DNA of 6,134 bases from JBMSHD01 sp049416425 (GTDB lineage: Bacteria > Pseudomonadota > Gammaproteobacteria > Francisellales > Francisellaceae). Under the pieces are notes generated by a model. It searched no databases, had not been told where the DNA came from, and saw nothing but the letters and a program-made list of their open reading frames with translations. The stretch spans positions 1 to 6,134 of the forward strand of contig JBMSHD010000121.1 of the NCBI GenBank assembly GCA_049416425.1, written 5' to 3'. Below are positions 1-5,851 of this stretch, one piece after another (position 1 is the first letter of the stretch; every line of letters starts with the position of its first letter). A program made the position numbers and the translations under genes.

Positions 1-1
1 C

Positions 2-106
2 ACGATGGATAGCAGCCTTGTTATGGGTGTTTTGAATGAAGCGCTGGATCGCTTTATTCTACCCCAAACTGTCAATACAGTTTGGGGTAGAATACAAAAT
101 ACTTAA
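2..106 (+). pseudogene. Possible transposase fragment (IS3-like), cut by the window edge
   Basis: A plus-strand frame is open from the left edge to a TAA at 104-106, giving 34 residues. The first part, MDSSLVMGVLNEALDRF, resembles the stretch of IS3-type (DDE, OrfB) transposases just before the second catalytic Asp block, where a 'SLV...AL..AL' pattern normally precedes an HHSDRGSQY-type motif. That expected motif is absent. The frame runs directly into the palindrome at 55-94 and stops. If the resemblance is real, this is a decayed element truncated at the palindrome. The match is short and judged by eye, so it could equally be a chance open frame or the tail of an unrelated gene. It faces the lspA gene tail to tail. 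Confidence 0.25.
55..94. repeat. Perfect 17-bp-stem palindrome downstream of lspA
   Basis: Bases 55-71 are the exact reverse complement of 78-94, with a 6-base loop (72-77, TCAATA). The core arm is CTACCCCAAACTG. It lies 41 bases past the lspA stop in the direction of lspA transcription, so it could terminate the operon or protect its 3' end. However, neither strand has the T-tract expected of an intrinsic terminator: the minus strand continues AAGCG and the plus strand CAAAATAC. A stem this long and perfect could also be a mobile-element end, a pair of fused terminal repeats, or a dispersed palindromic repeat. The structure is certain; its role is not. Confidence 0.85.
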
Positions 107-134
107 GCCTTTGGGAAATTAAGTTGACGGTGCC

Positions 135-617
135 TTAATCTTTAGCAAAAAATCCACTGATGATAATGATGGCAACACCGATGCAGATGGCGGAATCAGC
201 AACATTAAAAGCGGGCCAATGATAGACGCCGATATGAAAATCGAGAAAATCGACAACATAACCGTGAATCAAACGATCATAAACATTTCCCAAGGCTCCT
301 CCTAAGATAAGGCTCAAGGAAAAGGCAAAGACATTTTTATCCTTAGGTAGACGCCAAAGCCAGATAATAATACCCACAGCAACGGCGATGGCAATAGCCG
401 ACAATACAATCACCTGCCATAAGGTCTCTTGATTGCTCAAAAAGCTAAATGCGGCTCCGTAATTATGCAAAAGCGTGAGATTGAAAAAAGGCAAGACATA
501 AAGCGGCTGACCATAGTTAAGATAAATATGTGCCAGATATTTTGTCAAAAGATCGATGGCGATCACCAAAATGGCCATCCACAGCCATTTCAGCTGACCT
601 CGCTTAGGCGAATTCAC
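135..617 (-). CDS. lspA: Lipoprotein signal peptidase (signal peptidase II)
   Basis: This inner-membrane aspartyl protease removes the signal peptide from prolipoproteins after lipidation of the lipobox cysteine; it is the target of globomycin. Read from the GTG at 617 it has 160 residues (E. coli LspA has 164). Visible family blocks are HNYGAAFSFL (51-60), GGALGNVYDRL (106-116) and FNVADSAICIG (137-147). The catalytic pair is Asp114 and Asp141, 27 residues apart as in E. coli. Four hydrophobic segments lie near residues 10-30, 66-88, 94-113 and 137-157. A longer in-frame reading from an ATG at 722 would add 35 residues lying inside ileS and resembling no part of LspA. The GTG has a well-placed AGGAG, so it is preferred. 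The start overlaps the end of ileS by 14 bases, which suggests translational coupling. Confidence 0.95.
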   Translation of the reverse strand: MNSPKRGQLKWLWMAILVIAIDLLTKYLAHIYLNYGQPLYVLPFFNLTLLHNYGAAFSFLSNQETLWQVIVLSAIAIAVAVGIIIWLWRLPKDKNVFAFSLSLILGGALGNVYDRLIHGYVVDFLDFHIGVYHWPAFNVADSAICIGVAIIIISGFFAKD

Positions 618-3411
618 GCCGCTCTCCTGTCTCTGTGGTGATGTTCTCGACACAACGCCCACAGATATCTTGATACTCAGGTTCACTGCCAACCGTATCA
701 GATCGGTGCCAGCAACGCTCACATTTGACTTCTTTCGACGCTTTTATTTCCATACTCAAGCCCTTGTATTCGGTATCTAGTGCATCATTCGACTTTTCAG
801 CCAGTAGATACAATTCTACTTTAGAGACGATAAAGACAAAACGCAACTCCTCTTTGAGCTTTTTCAATTTATCAAAAAGCGTCTCATCGGCATAAAGCAC
901 CAGCTCAGCCTCCAAAGATGCTCCGATCTCACCGGCAGCGCGTTTTGTCTCCAACAGCTTATTGATCTGCAGTTTAACCTCTTGAATAACTTTCCAGTAC
1001 TCCAGATCGAGCTCATCACCAGCAGCAAAACCATCGAGTCCATCATACCAGCACAAAAGCTGCAAAGGCTTTGATTTTTCGCCGGGGATTGCCTCATAGA
1101 TCTCATCGGCGGTAAAGCTTAGAATCGGCGCCATCCAGCGCACCAAGGCCTGAACAATATGATACATCGCTGTTTGTGCCGATTTACGCGCCTGACCATC
1201 GCTCTTAGCGGTATACTGTCTGTCTTTGATCACATCGAGATAAAAGCCACCCATGTCGATGGCACAGAAGTGATGAATCAATTGCGTCACGGCATGAAAA
1301 TGATAACCATCATAGGCGGCTATCAGCTTATTTTGTATCTCATGTGTTTTGGCAACGGCCCATTTATCAAGTGCCACCATCTGATCAAAAGCGATCCTAT
1401 CACAAAGCGGATCAAAGCCATTTAGATTCGCCAACAAAAATCGTGCCGTATTTCTCAGGCGTCTGTACATATCGGCCGTACGCTTTAGGATCTCATCCGA
1501 TACCGTCATCTCACCGCGATAATCGGTTGAAGCCACCCATAGACGCAACACATCGGCACCGAGCTCATCGACAACTTCCTGAGGAGCTACCACATTGCCC
1601 AGTGACTTAGACATTTTATGTCCATTGGCATCGACGGTAAAGCCATGAGTCAAAACAGCACGATAGGGTGATCGGTCACATCTGGCTATGCTGTTTAATA
1701 ATGAGGTTTGAAACCAGCCGCGATGTTGATCTGAACCCTCCAAATATAAGTCAGCCGGAAAGCGAAGTTCCTCTTCGGCTTCTACAACACAGGCATTACT
1801 GGAGCCTGAGTCAAACCAGACATCTAGCGTATCGGTAACACGATCATACTGATCAGCATCATCGATAAATTCCTCATCGGCGGCGTTGAACCAGGCCTCG
1901 ATGCCTCCTTTTTCAATTTTTTTCGCCACCAGCGCTAAAATCTCCTTGGTATCAGGATGCAATGCACCGGTTTGCTTATGGGTAAACAAAGGAATCGGCA
2001 CCCCCCAGGTACGCTGACGTGAAATACACCAGTCAGGACGATCGGAGACCATCTTCTCGATACGCTGCTGCCCCCAATCAGGCACCCAGGACGTCTCTTT
2101 TATGGCTTCCAATGCACCGGCTCTTAAACCATTTTGCTCCATGCTGATAAACCACTGTGGCGTCGCTCTGAAAATAAGCGGCGTTTTATGACGCCAGCAA
2201 TGAGCATAGCTGTGATTGATCTTAGCAGAGTGAAGCAGCGTATTATTGGTTCTCATCATCTCAACAATCAATGTATTAGTATCAAATACCATGTTGCCGG
2301 CGAAATGCTCGACATGCTCCAGATAACAACCATTGCCATCGACAGGATTATCAATGGGCAGTCCATATTCTCTGCCAACCATAAAATCTTCAACACCATG
2401 CGCCGGAGCGGTGTGCACAAGACCGGTTCCTGAATCTGAAGAGACGTGATCACCATGGATAATCGGCACGATTCGAGAATAAAAAGGGTGATGAACGGTG
2501 AGATTCAATAATTTCTCCCCAGGTGTCGTTGCGACGATGGATGCCTGATCAAGCCCAATTTGAGCCGCCAAACTCTCAACTAAGTCCCTGGCAACAATGA
2601 TATACTCATCCCCAATATCAACAAGCGCATAATCAATTTCTTTATGCATAGCAACCGCCTGATTTGCCGGCAGCGTCCACGGCGTTGTCGTCCAGATAAC
2701 GGCATAGACTGCTTTTCCCAATTGAGAAACAGCAAAGGCATCCGCCCAGTCAGCGGGAACTTCGGCCTTAAATTTAACATCGACCGCGGGAGAGACTTTA
2801 TCCTTGTATTCAACTTCGGCCTCGGCCAAGGCCGAACCACAGTCAATACACCAGTGTACCGGTTTAAAACCCTTGGTCAGATGACCGTTTTCGATAATCT
2901 GACCAAGCACTTGGATCATATTGGCCTCATAGTCATAATTCATCGTCAGATATGGCTTGTCCCAACGACCCAAGACACCGAGTCTGATGAAATCTTTTTT
3001 CTGACGTTCAACCTGCTTTAGAGCATATTTTCGACATTCTCGGCGAAAGCGATTGGCATCAATTCTGTCATTCACCTTGCCGTGGACTTTCTCGATCTGA
3101 TGCTCAATCGGCAAACCGTGACAATCCCATCCAGGAATGTAAGGGGCATCAAAACCACTTAAGGTCTTAGATTTTATAACGATATCTTTTAAAATTTTGT
3201 TAACGGCATGACCGACGTGAATATCCCCATTGGCATAGGGAGGGCCGTCATGGAGAATAAATTTATTCCTGCCGGCAAATTCCCGTCTGATCTGCCCATA
3301 GATATCCTGTTTCTGCCACTGCTTCAATCGCATTGGCTCCTTCTGCGCCAGATTTGCCTTCATCGAAAAAGACGTCTTTGGCAAGTTGAGTGTTTTTTTA
3401 TAATCCGACAT
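604..3411 (-). CDS. ileS: Isoleucyl-tRNA synthetase
   Basis: This cytosolic class I synthetase activates isoleucine with ATP and charges tRNA-Ile; its editing domain hydrolyses Val-tRNA-Ile. The 935 residues match the E. coli length (938). The N-terminal Rossmann part carries PYANGDIHVGH (58-68), with the HIGH signature as HVGH at 65-68. The CP1 editing domain shows TTTPWTLPAN (241-250) and GTGLVHTAPAHGVEDF (328-343), with His333 and Asp342 at the E. coli editing positions. WCISRQRTWG (461-470) and LEGSDQHRGWF (558-568) follow, then KMSKS at 599-603. The C-terminal zinc knuckle has Cys897, Cys900, Cys917 and Cys920, typical of the bacterial form. No expected block is missing or disrupted. The start has an AGGTG 12 bases upstream (3424-3428), rather far, but the N-terminus aligns with the family. 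It follows ribF by 45 bases and overlaps lspA. Confidence 0.98.
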   Translation of the reverse strand: MSDYKKTLNLPKTSFSMKANLAQKEPMRLKQWQKQDIYGQIRREFAGRNKFILHDGPPYANGDIHVGHAVNKILKDIVIKSKTLSGFDAPYIPGWDCHGLPIEHQIEKVHGKVNDRIDANRFRRECRKYALKQVERQKKDFIRLGVLGRWDKPYLTMNYDYEANMIQVLGQIIENGHLTKGFKPVHWCIDCGSALAEAEVEYKDKVSPAVDVKFKAEVPADWADAFAVSQLGKAVYAVIWTTTPWTLPANQAVAMHKEIDYALVDIGDEYIIVARDLVESLAAQIGLDQASIVATTPGEKLLNLTVHHPFYSRIVPIIHGDHVSSDSGTGLVHTAPAHGVEDFMVGREYGLPIDNPVDGNGCYLEHVEHFAGNMVFDTNTLIVEMMRTNNTLLHSAKINHSYAHCWRHKTPLIFRATPQWFISMEQNGLRAGALEAIKETSWVPDWGQQRIEKMVSDRPDWCISRQRTWGVPIPLFTHKQTGALHPDTKEILALVAKKIEKGGIEAWFNAADEEFIDDADQYDRVTDTLDVWFDSGSSNACVVEAEEELRFPADLYLEGSDQHRGWFQTSLLNSIARCDRSPYRAVLTHGFTVDANGHKMSKSLGNVVAPQEVVDELGADVLRLWVASTDYRGEMTVSDEILKRTADMYRRLRNTARFLLANLNGFDPLCDRIAFDQMVALDKWAVAKTHEIQNKLIAAYDGYHFHAVTQLIHHFCAIDMGGFYLDVIKDRQYTAKSDGQARKSAQTAMYHIVQALVRWMAPILSFTADEIYEAIPGEKSKPLQLLCWYDGLDGFAAGDELDLEYWKVIQEVKLQINKLLETKRAAGEIGASLEAELVLYADETLFDKLKKLKEELRFVFIVSKVELYLLAEKSNDALDTEYKGLSMEIKASKEVKCERCWHRSDTVGSEPEYQDICGRCVENITTETGERREFA
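624..628 (-). promoter_or_regulatory. Ribosome binding site deciding the lspA GTG start
   Basis: The minus strand reads AGGAG here, 6 bases before GTG at 617-615. The site lies inside the last codons of ileS, so ribosomes finishing ileS end very close to the lspA start. This supports GTG at 617 over the upstream ATG at 722. Confidence 0.75.
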
Positions 3412-3456
3412 GTTTTATCTCATCACCTAATTTAATTAATCATCACTGCAAAGCAA

Positions 3457-4395
3457 TTATTCATGCGCCATATAAACCTGCTCCAACCACTTCAAAGCTT
3501 TCGCTTTATCTTCGGCAATCTGGGTGGAAAGCGCATTGAAATCACTGAATTTCTTCTCGTCACGAATGTGTTTTAGAAACTCGATACCGACATACTGACC
3601 ATAGAGGTCGCAATCAAAATCGAAAATAAAAGTCTCAAGCAGACGCATTCTGCCGCATACAGTAGGTCTGACACCGATATTGGCTACACCATAATGATGA
3701 TGCTCACCGATTTTAACCTTGACAACATAAACTCCTGAAACCGCGACTTTAATCGGCACTGGAATATTAATAGTTGGAAAGCCGAGTTTTCGCCCATTTT
3801 CCAGCCCATGGTGAATACGTCCGCTTAAGCTATAGCGATGCCCCAGGAGTTTTGCCGCCTGATCAAAGGCACCAAGGGCCAGAAGCTTACGAATATGACT
3901 GGAACTGATACGCAAGTCATCCTGAATATAAGAGGCGCTCGATTCTACCGTGAAGCCATATTTTTTACCCAGAGAGATTAAAAGCTCACGATTTCCCTGA
4001 CGATCGGCACCGAAACGAAAATCATCGCCGATCACCACATGACTGGCATTTAAGCCATCGATCAAAATCCGCTTGACAAACGCTTCTGCCGTGAGCTGCG
4101 ACAGCTTCCTGTCAAATCGAAGACATAACACCAAATCCAAGCCTAATTTTTTGAACTCGATCATCTTATCTCTAAACGGTGTGATTCGCCCCGGCGCCTT
4201 ATCCGACAGGAAAAATTCCTTCGGTTGTGGTTCAAAAAACACCGCGACACTATGAAGTCCAGCCTTATGGGCCGCCTCTGTGACCTTGGTTAATACCGAC
4301 TGATGTCCCAGATGCATACCGTCAAAATTTCCAATGGTGACGACGGTTTTATTTTTCTGCTGTTTATATAAATCTGCAAATCTTAGCAAACGCAT
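3457..4395 (-). CDS. ribF: Bifunctional riboflavin kinase / FAD synthetase
   Basis: This cytosolic enzyme phosphorylates riboflavin to FMN and adenylylates FMN to FAD. The 312 residues match the family (E. coli 313). The N-terminal nucleotidyltransferase domain (about 1-185) has IGNFDGMHLGH (21-31) with the paired nucleotide-binding histidines 28 and 31, IGDDFRFGADRQGN (122-135), and ISSSHIRKLL (163-172), matching the usual ISST-x-x-R block. The C-terminal kinase domain (about 186-305) has GRKLGFPTINI (201-211) with the PTxN metal/ATP motif, GVYVV (221-225), GVANIGVRPT (236-245) and LETFIFDF (253-260), whose Glu254 is the expected catalytic base. Both domains appear intact. The start region has only a weak AAGG 11 bases upstream. 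A promoter lies just before the gene, and ileS follows in the same direction, as in many gammaproteobacteria. Confidence 0.97.
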   Translation of the reverse strand: MRLLRFADLYKQQKNKTVVTIGNFDGMHLGHQSVLTKVTEAAHKAGLHSVAVFFEPQPKEFFLSDKAPGRITPFRDKMIEFKKLGLDLVLCLRFDRKLSQLTAEAFVKRILIDGLNASHVVIGDDFRFGADRQGNRELLISLGKKYGFTVESSASYIQDDLRISSSHIRKLLALGAFDQAAKLLGHRYSLSGRIHHGLENGRKLGFPTINIPVPIKVAVSGVYVVKVKIGEHHHYGVANIGVRPTVCGRMRLLETFIFDFDCDLYGQYVGIEFLKHIRDEKKFSDFNALSTQIAEDKAKALKWLEQVYMAHE

Positions 4396-4424
4396 GCGAT
4401 TCTATGCCTTATGAGCGATTGCCC

Positions 4425-4453
4425 ATTATGATATAATTTGACTCTTATTTCAA
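4425..4453 (-). promoter_or_regulatory. Sigma-70-type promoter for ribF-ileS-lspA
   Basis: On the minus strand TTGAAA (plus positions 4448-4453) is followed after exactly 17 bases by CATAAT (4425-4430). Initiation would fall near 4418, giving a leader of about 23 bases before the ribF ATG at 4395. The -35 matches consensus at 5 of 6 positions and the -10 at 4 of 6. It lies in the 61-base gap after the exported-protein gene. Confidence 0.55.
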
Positions 4454-4456
4454 TTC

Positions 4457-5140
4457 TTAAGCGACAACTGGCGATTTTTCAGCCAGAGTCACATAGGCAG
4501 ACAACTTGACTTCCTTCGATAGAGTCAGATCCAGATCATCTTTTCTGTAGCGTTGCACGCGCGGTTCCGGAATCTGCCCACCTTCTTGGTCATTAAAACT
4601 GATGCTTTGGATAAAATAATGGCTGCCGGTCTTTTTATTAAACATCGTCACAAAGCTCTGAATCTCTTGATAAATCGAGAGCATCAACTTATATTTAGCC
4701 TGATTAAGTTGGCTGGTATCGGGACTGAAACCTAAAACTTTGACTTCAGTTCGCTGGTTTGAAGATACTGGGGTCGCCAGCGCTTTGGTCAACTGATCAA
4801 TCTGGTCTTGCTGCAATCGTGATTCAAACTCCAAGCGACTGTTGATCACGCCACTTGTTGTTTGAGACTCATTGGAGCTACTTAGTTTCCAATTCACCCC
4901 CGGCACGGCATTATTAAGCATGCTAAGCGCCTCGGCATAAATTGTATTCTGCTCATCGCCATTGACAGTACTGTTAATCGTCACCATCACCTTTGCCGTA
5001 TTGGAGAAAACTTCCGTATGGTTTTCGGTCGTGAAATTCAGCGTGTTATTCTCAGGGTAAATAACGGGCATGGTTCCTGCATACGATACACCGACAGCGA
5101 CCAACAATATGGCGATAAACAATCTTAATCTTAACATCAT
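4457..5140 (-). CDS. Exported protein of unknown function, possibly SIMPL (DUF541)-like
   Basis: The 227-residue product begins with a Sec signal peptide: Arg at 4 and 6, a hydrophobic core at about 7-18, and a likely signal peptidase I site after Ser-Tyr-Ala (A21). There is no lipobox and no cysteine anywhere, so a soluble periplasmic protein of about 206 residues is predicted. No other membrane segment is seen. The mature part alternates beta-like strands (KVMVTINSTV at 50-59, RTEVKVLGF near 130-138) with amphipathic helices (IYAEALSMLNN, about 67-77; a helix at about 145-166), and ends with a beta-like segment near 211-221. That layout, with N- and C-terminal strands around a YxxALxxL-type helix, is reminiscent of SIMPL/DUF541 proteins, but I see no diagnostic motif and offer it as a weak guess. 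ATG at 5140 has AAGG 7 bases upstream; a second ATG follows immediately. It sits 36 bases after the cupin gene. Confidence 0.85.
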   Translation of the reverse strand: MMLRLRLFIAILLVAVGVSYAGTMPVIYPENNTLNFTTENHTEVFSNTAKVMVTINSTVNGDEQNTIYAEALSMLNNAVPGVNWKLSSSNESQTTSGVINSRLEFESRLQQDQIDQLTKALATPVSSNQRTEVKVLGFSPDTSQLNQAKYKLMLSIYQEIQSFVTMFNKKTGSHYFIQSISFNDQEGGQIPEPRVQRYRKDDLDLTLSKEVKLSAYVTLAEKSPVVA

Positions 5141-5176
5141 CTTTCAACCTTCACTGATTAGCGATTTCTCTTGTAA

Positions 5177-5545
5177 TTAATCACGATTATAGACATCTTC
5201 AAGACGAACAATATCATCCTCGCCAAGATAGCTGCCAATCTGTACCTCGACGATGGCGATGAGCTCATCGGTTTTATTTTCAAGCCGATGAACCGACTCC
5301 ACAGGGATATAAACATGATCATTGACGGCATAGTCTTTGATGCTTTCATCAACCGTGATGGTTGCCACTCCTTTTATCACCACCCAATGCTCCGCTCGTT
5401 TAAAATGTTTTTGCAACGACAAACGTCCACCCGGTATCACTTCGATAACTTTCACCTGAAACCCTTGTCCTTGATCTATGGTTTTATAGGTGCCCCACGG
5501 TCTGGTATAGATCTCTCCAATCTCATTGATATATCCTGTTGACAT
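5177..5545 (-). CDS. Stand-alone cupin of the mannose-6-phosphate isomerase type II family
   Basis: The 122 residues correspond to the C-terminal cupin domain of bifunctional ManC/AlgA/XanB enzymes (mannose-1-phosphate guanylyltransferase/phosphomannose isomerase), without the nucleotidyltransferase domain. Family blocks are RPWGTYKTID (15-24), FQVKVIEVIPGG (29-40), LSLQKHFKRAEHWVVIKG (42-59), YIPVESVHRLEN (79-90) and VQIGSYLGEDDIVR (101-114). Likely metal ligands are Gln45, His47, Glu52 and His86. By family it would interconvert fructose-6-phosphate and mannose-6-phosphate for GDP-mannose and surface polysaccharide synthesis, but single-domain members are often annotated only by homology, so activity is an inference. 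The ATG at 5545 has GAGG 7 bases upstream. It diverges from the tRNA genes and is followed 36 bases later by the exported-protein gene. No other mannose-pathway gene is visible. Confidence 0.92.
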   Translation of the reverse strand: MSTGYINEIGEIYTRPWGTYKTIDQGQGFQVKVIEVIPGGRLSLQKHFKRAEHWVVIKGVATITVDESIKDYAVNDHVYIPVESVHRLENKTDELIAIVEVQIGSYLGEDDIVRLEDVYNRD

Positions 5546-5586
5546 CCGACTGCCTCTTTTAAATTAAATTACCTGTTTGAACAGCC

Positions 5587-5592
5587 AGTATA
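5587..5592 (-). promoter_or_regulatory. Possible -10 element for the cupin gene
   Basis: TATACT on the minus strand lies 41 bases before the cupin ATG, in the AT-rich gap between the divergent tRNA and cupin genes. The -35 region at a 17-base spacing is poor (CTTTTT), so the assignment rests mainly on position and the -10. The core is palindromic (AGTATACT), so it could be read on either strand. Confidence 0.3.
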
Positions 5593-5652
5593 CTAAATAA
5601 GAGGCTAAAAAAAAGGGTTTGCAAAATATTTCATTTTTTTTGGCAAATTGTG

Positions 5653-5680
5653 TTGACTTATCCATGAAAATCTATAGAAT
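5653..5680 (+). promoter_or_regulatory. Promoter of the tRNA-Thr/tRNA-Asp unit
   Basis: TTGACT (5653-5658) is followed after 16 bases by TAGAAT (5675-5680). Initiation near 5687 would leave only about 5 bases before the mature tRNA-Thr 5' end. The bases just upstream are A/T-rich, including a run of eight T at 5634-5641, which is suitable for an UP element. The discriminator region is not GC-rich as it is in many stringently controlled stable-RNA promoters. Confidence 0.65.
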
Positions 5681-5691
5681 TCACTCTTGTC

Positions 5692-5767
5692 GCCGGCATG
5701 GCTCAACTGGTAGAGCAGCCGACTTGTAATCGGCAGGTTGTGGGTTCAAGTCCTACTGCCGGCACCA
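5692..5767 (+). tRNA. tRNA-Thr, anticodon TGT
   Basis: The 76-base cloverleaf is complete. The acceptor GCCGGCA pairs fully with TGCCGGC (5757-5763), followed by discriminator A and encoded CCA (5765-5767). The D stem is GCTC/GAGC. The anticodon stem GCCGA/TCGGC encloses loop CTTGTAA, placing TGT at 5725-5727 to read ACA and related Thr codons. The T arm is GTGGG-TTCAAGT-CCTAC. It is the first gene of a two-tRNA unit. Confidence 0.97.
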
Positions 5768-5774
5768 TCAAAGC

Positions 5775-5851
5775 GGACTGGTAGTTCAGCTGGTTAGAAT
5801 ACCGGCCTGTCACGCCGGGGGTCGCGGGTTCGAGTCCCGTCCAGTCCGCCA
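5775..5851 (+). tRNA. tRNA-Asp, anticodon GTC
   Basis: The 77-base cloverleaf has acceptor GGACTGG pairing with CCAGTCC (5841-5847), discriminator G and encoded CCA (5849-5851). The anticodon stem CCGGC/GCCGG encloses loop CTGTCAC, with GTC at 5809-5811 to read GAC and GAT. The T arm is GCGGG-TTCGAGT-CCCGT. Discriminator G73 and the GTC anticodon are aspartyl-tRNA synthetase identity elements. It follows tRNA-Thr by 7 bases, so the two are almost certainly cotranscribed and cut apart. No hairpin-plus-T-tract terminator is visible after it. Confidence 0.97.

Noticed and set aside
101..124. Imperfect hairpin ACTTAA...TTAAGT just after the lspA stop as a terminator
   Set aside because: Only six AT-rich pairs plus a weak inner stem, followed on the minus strand by ATTTTG. 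Too weak to call a terminator.
2134..2433. Plus-strand open frame inside ileS (99 codons)
   Set aside because: It is antisense to a well-conserved part of ileS, has no ribosome binding site and no recognisable product.
2644..3021. Plus-strand open frame of 125 codons antisense to ileS
   Set aside because: The length comes from ileS codon bias. The translation shows no domain and ileS is clearly the real gene.
3412..3456. Possible leader regulation (T-box or riboswitch) ahead of ileS
   Set aside because: The gap is only 45 bases, has no stem structure, and T-boxes are not expected in proteobacteria.
5288..5542. Plus-strand open frame antisense to the cupin gene
   Set aside because: The cupin frame carries all family motifs; the opposite frame has none.
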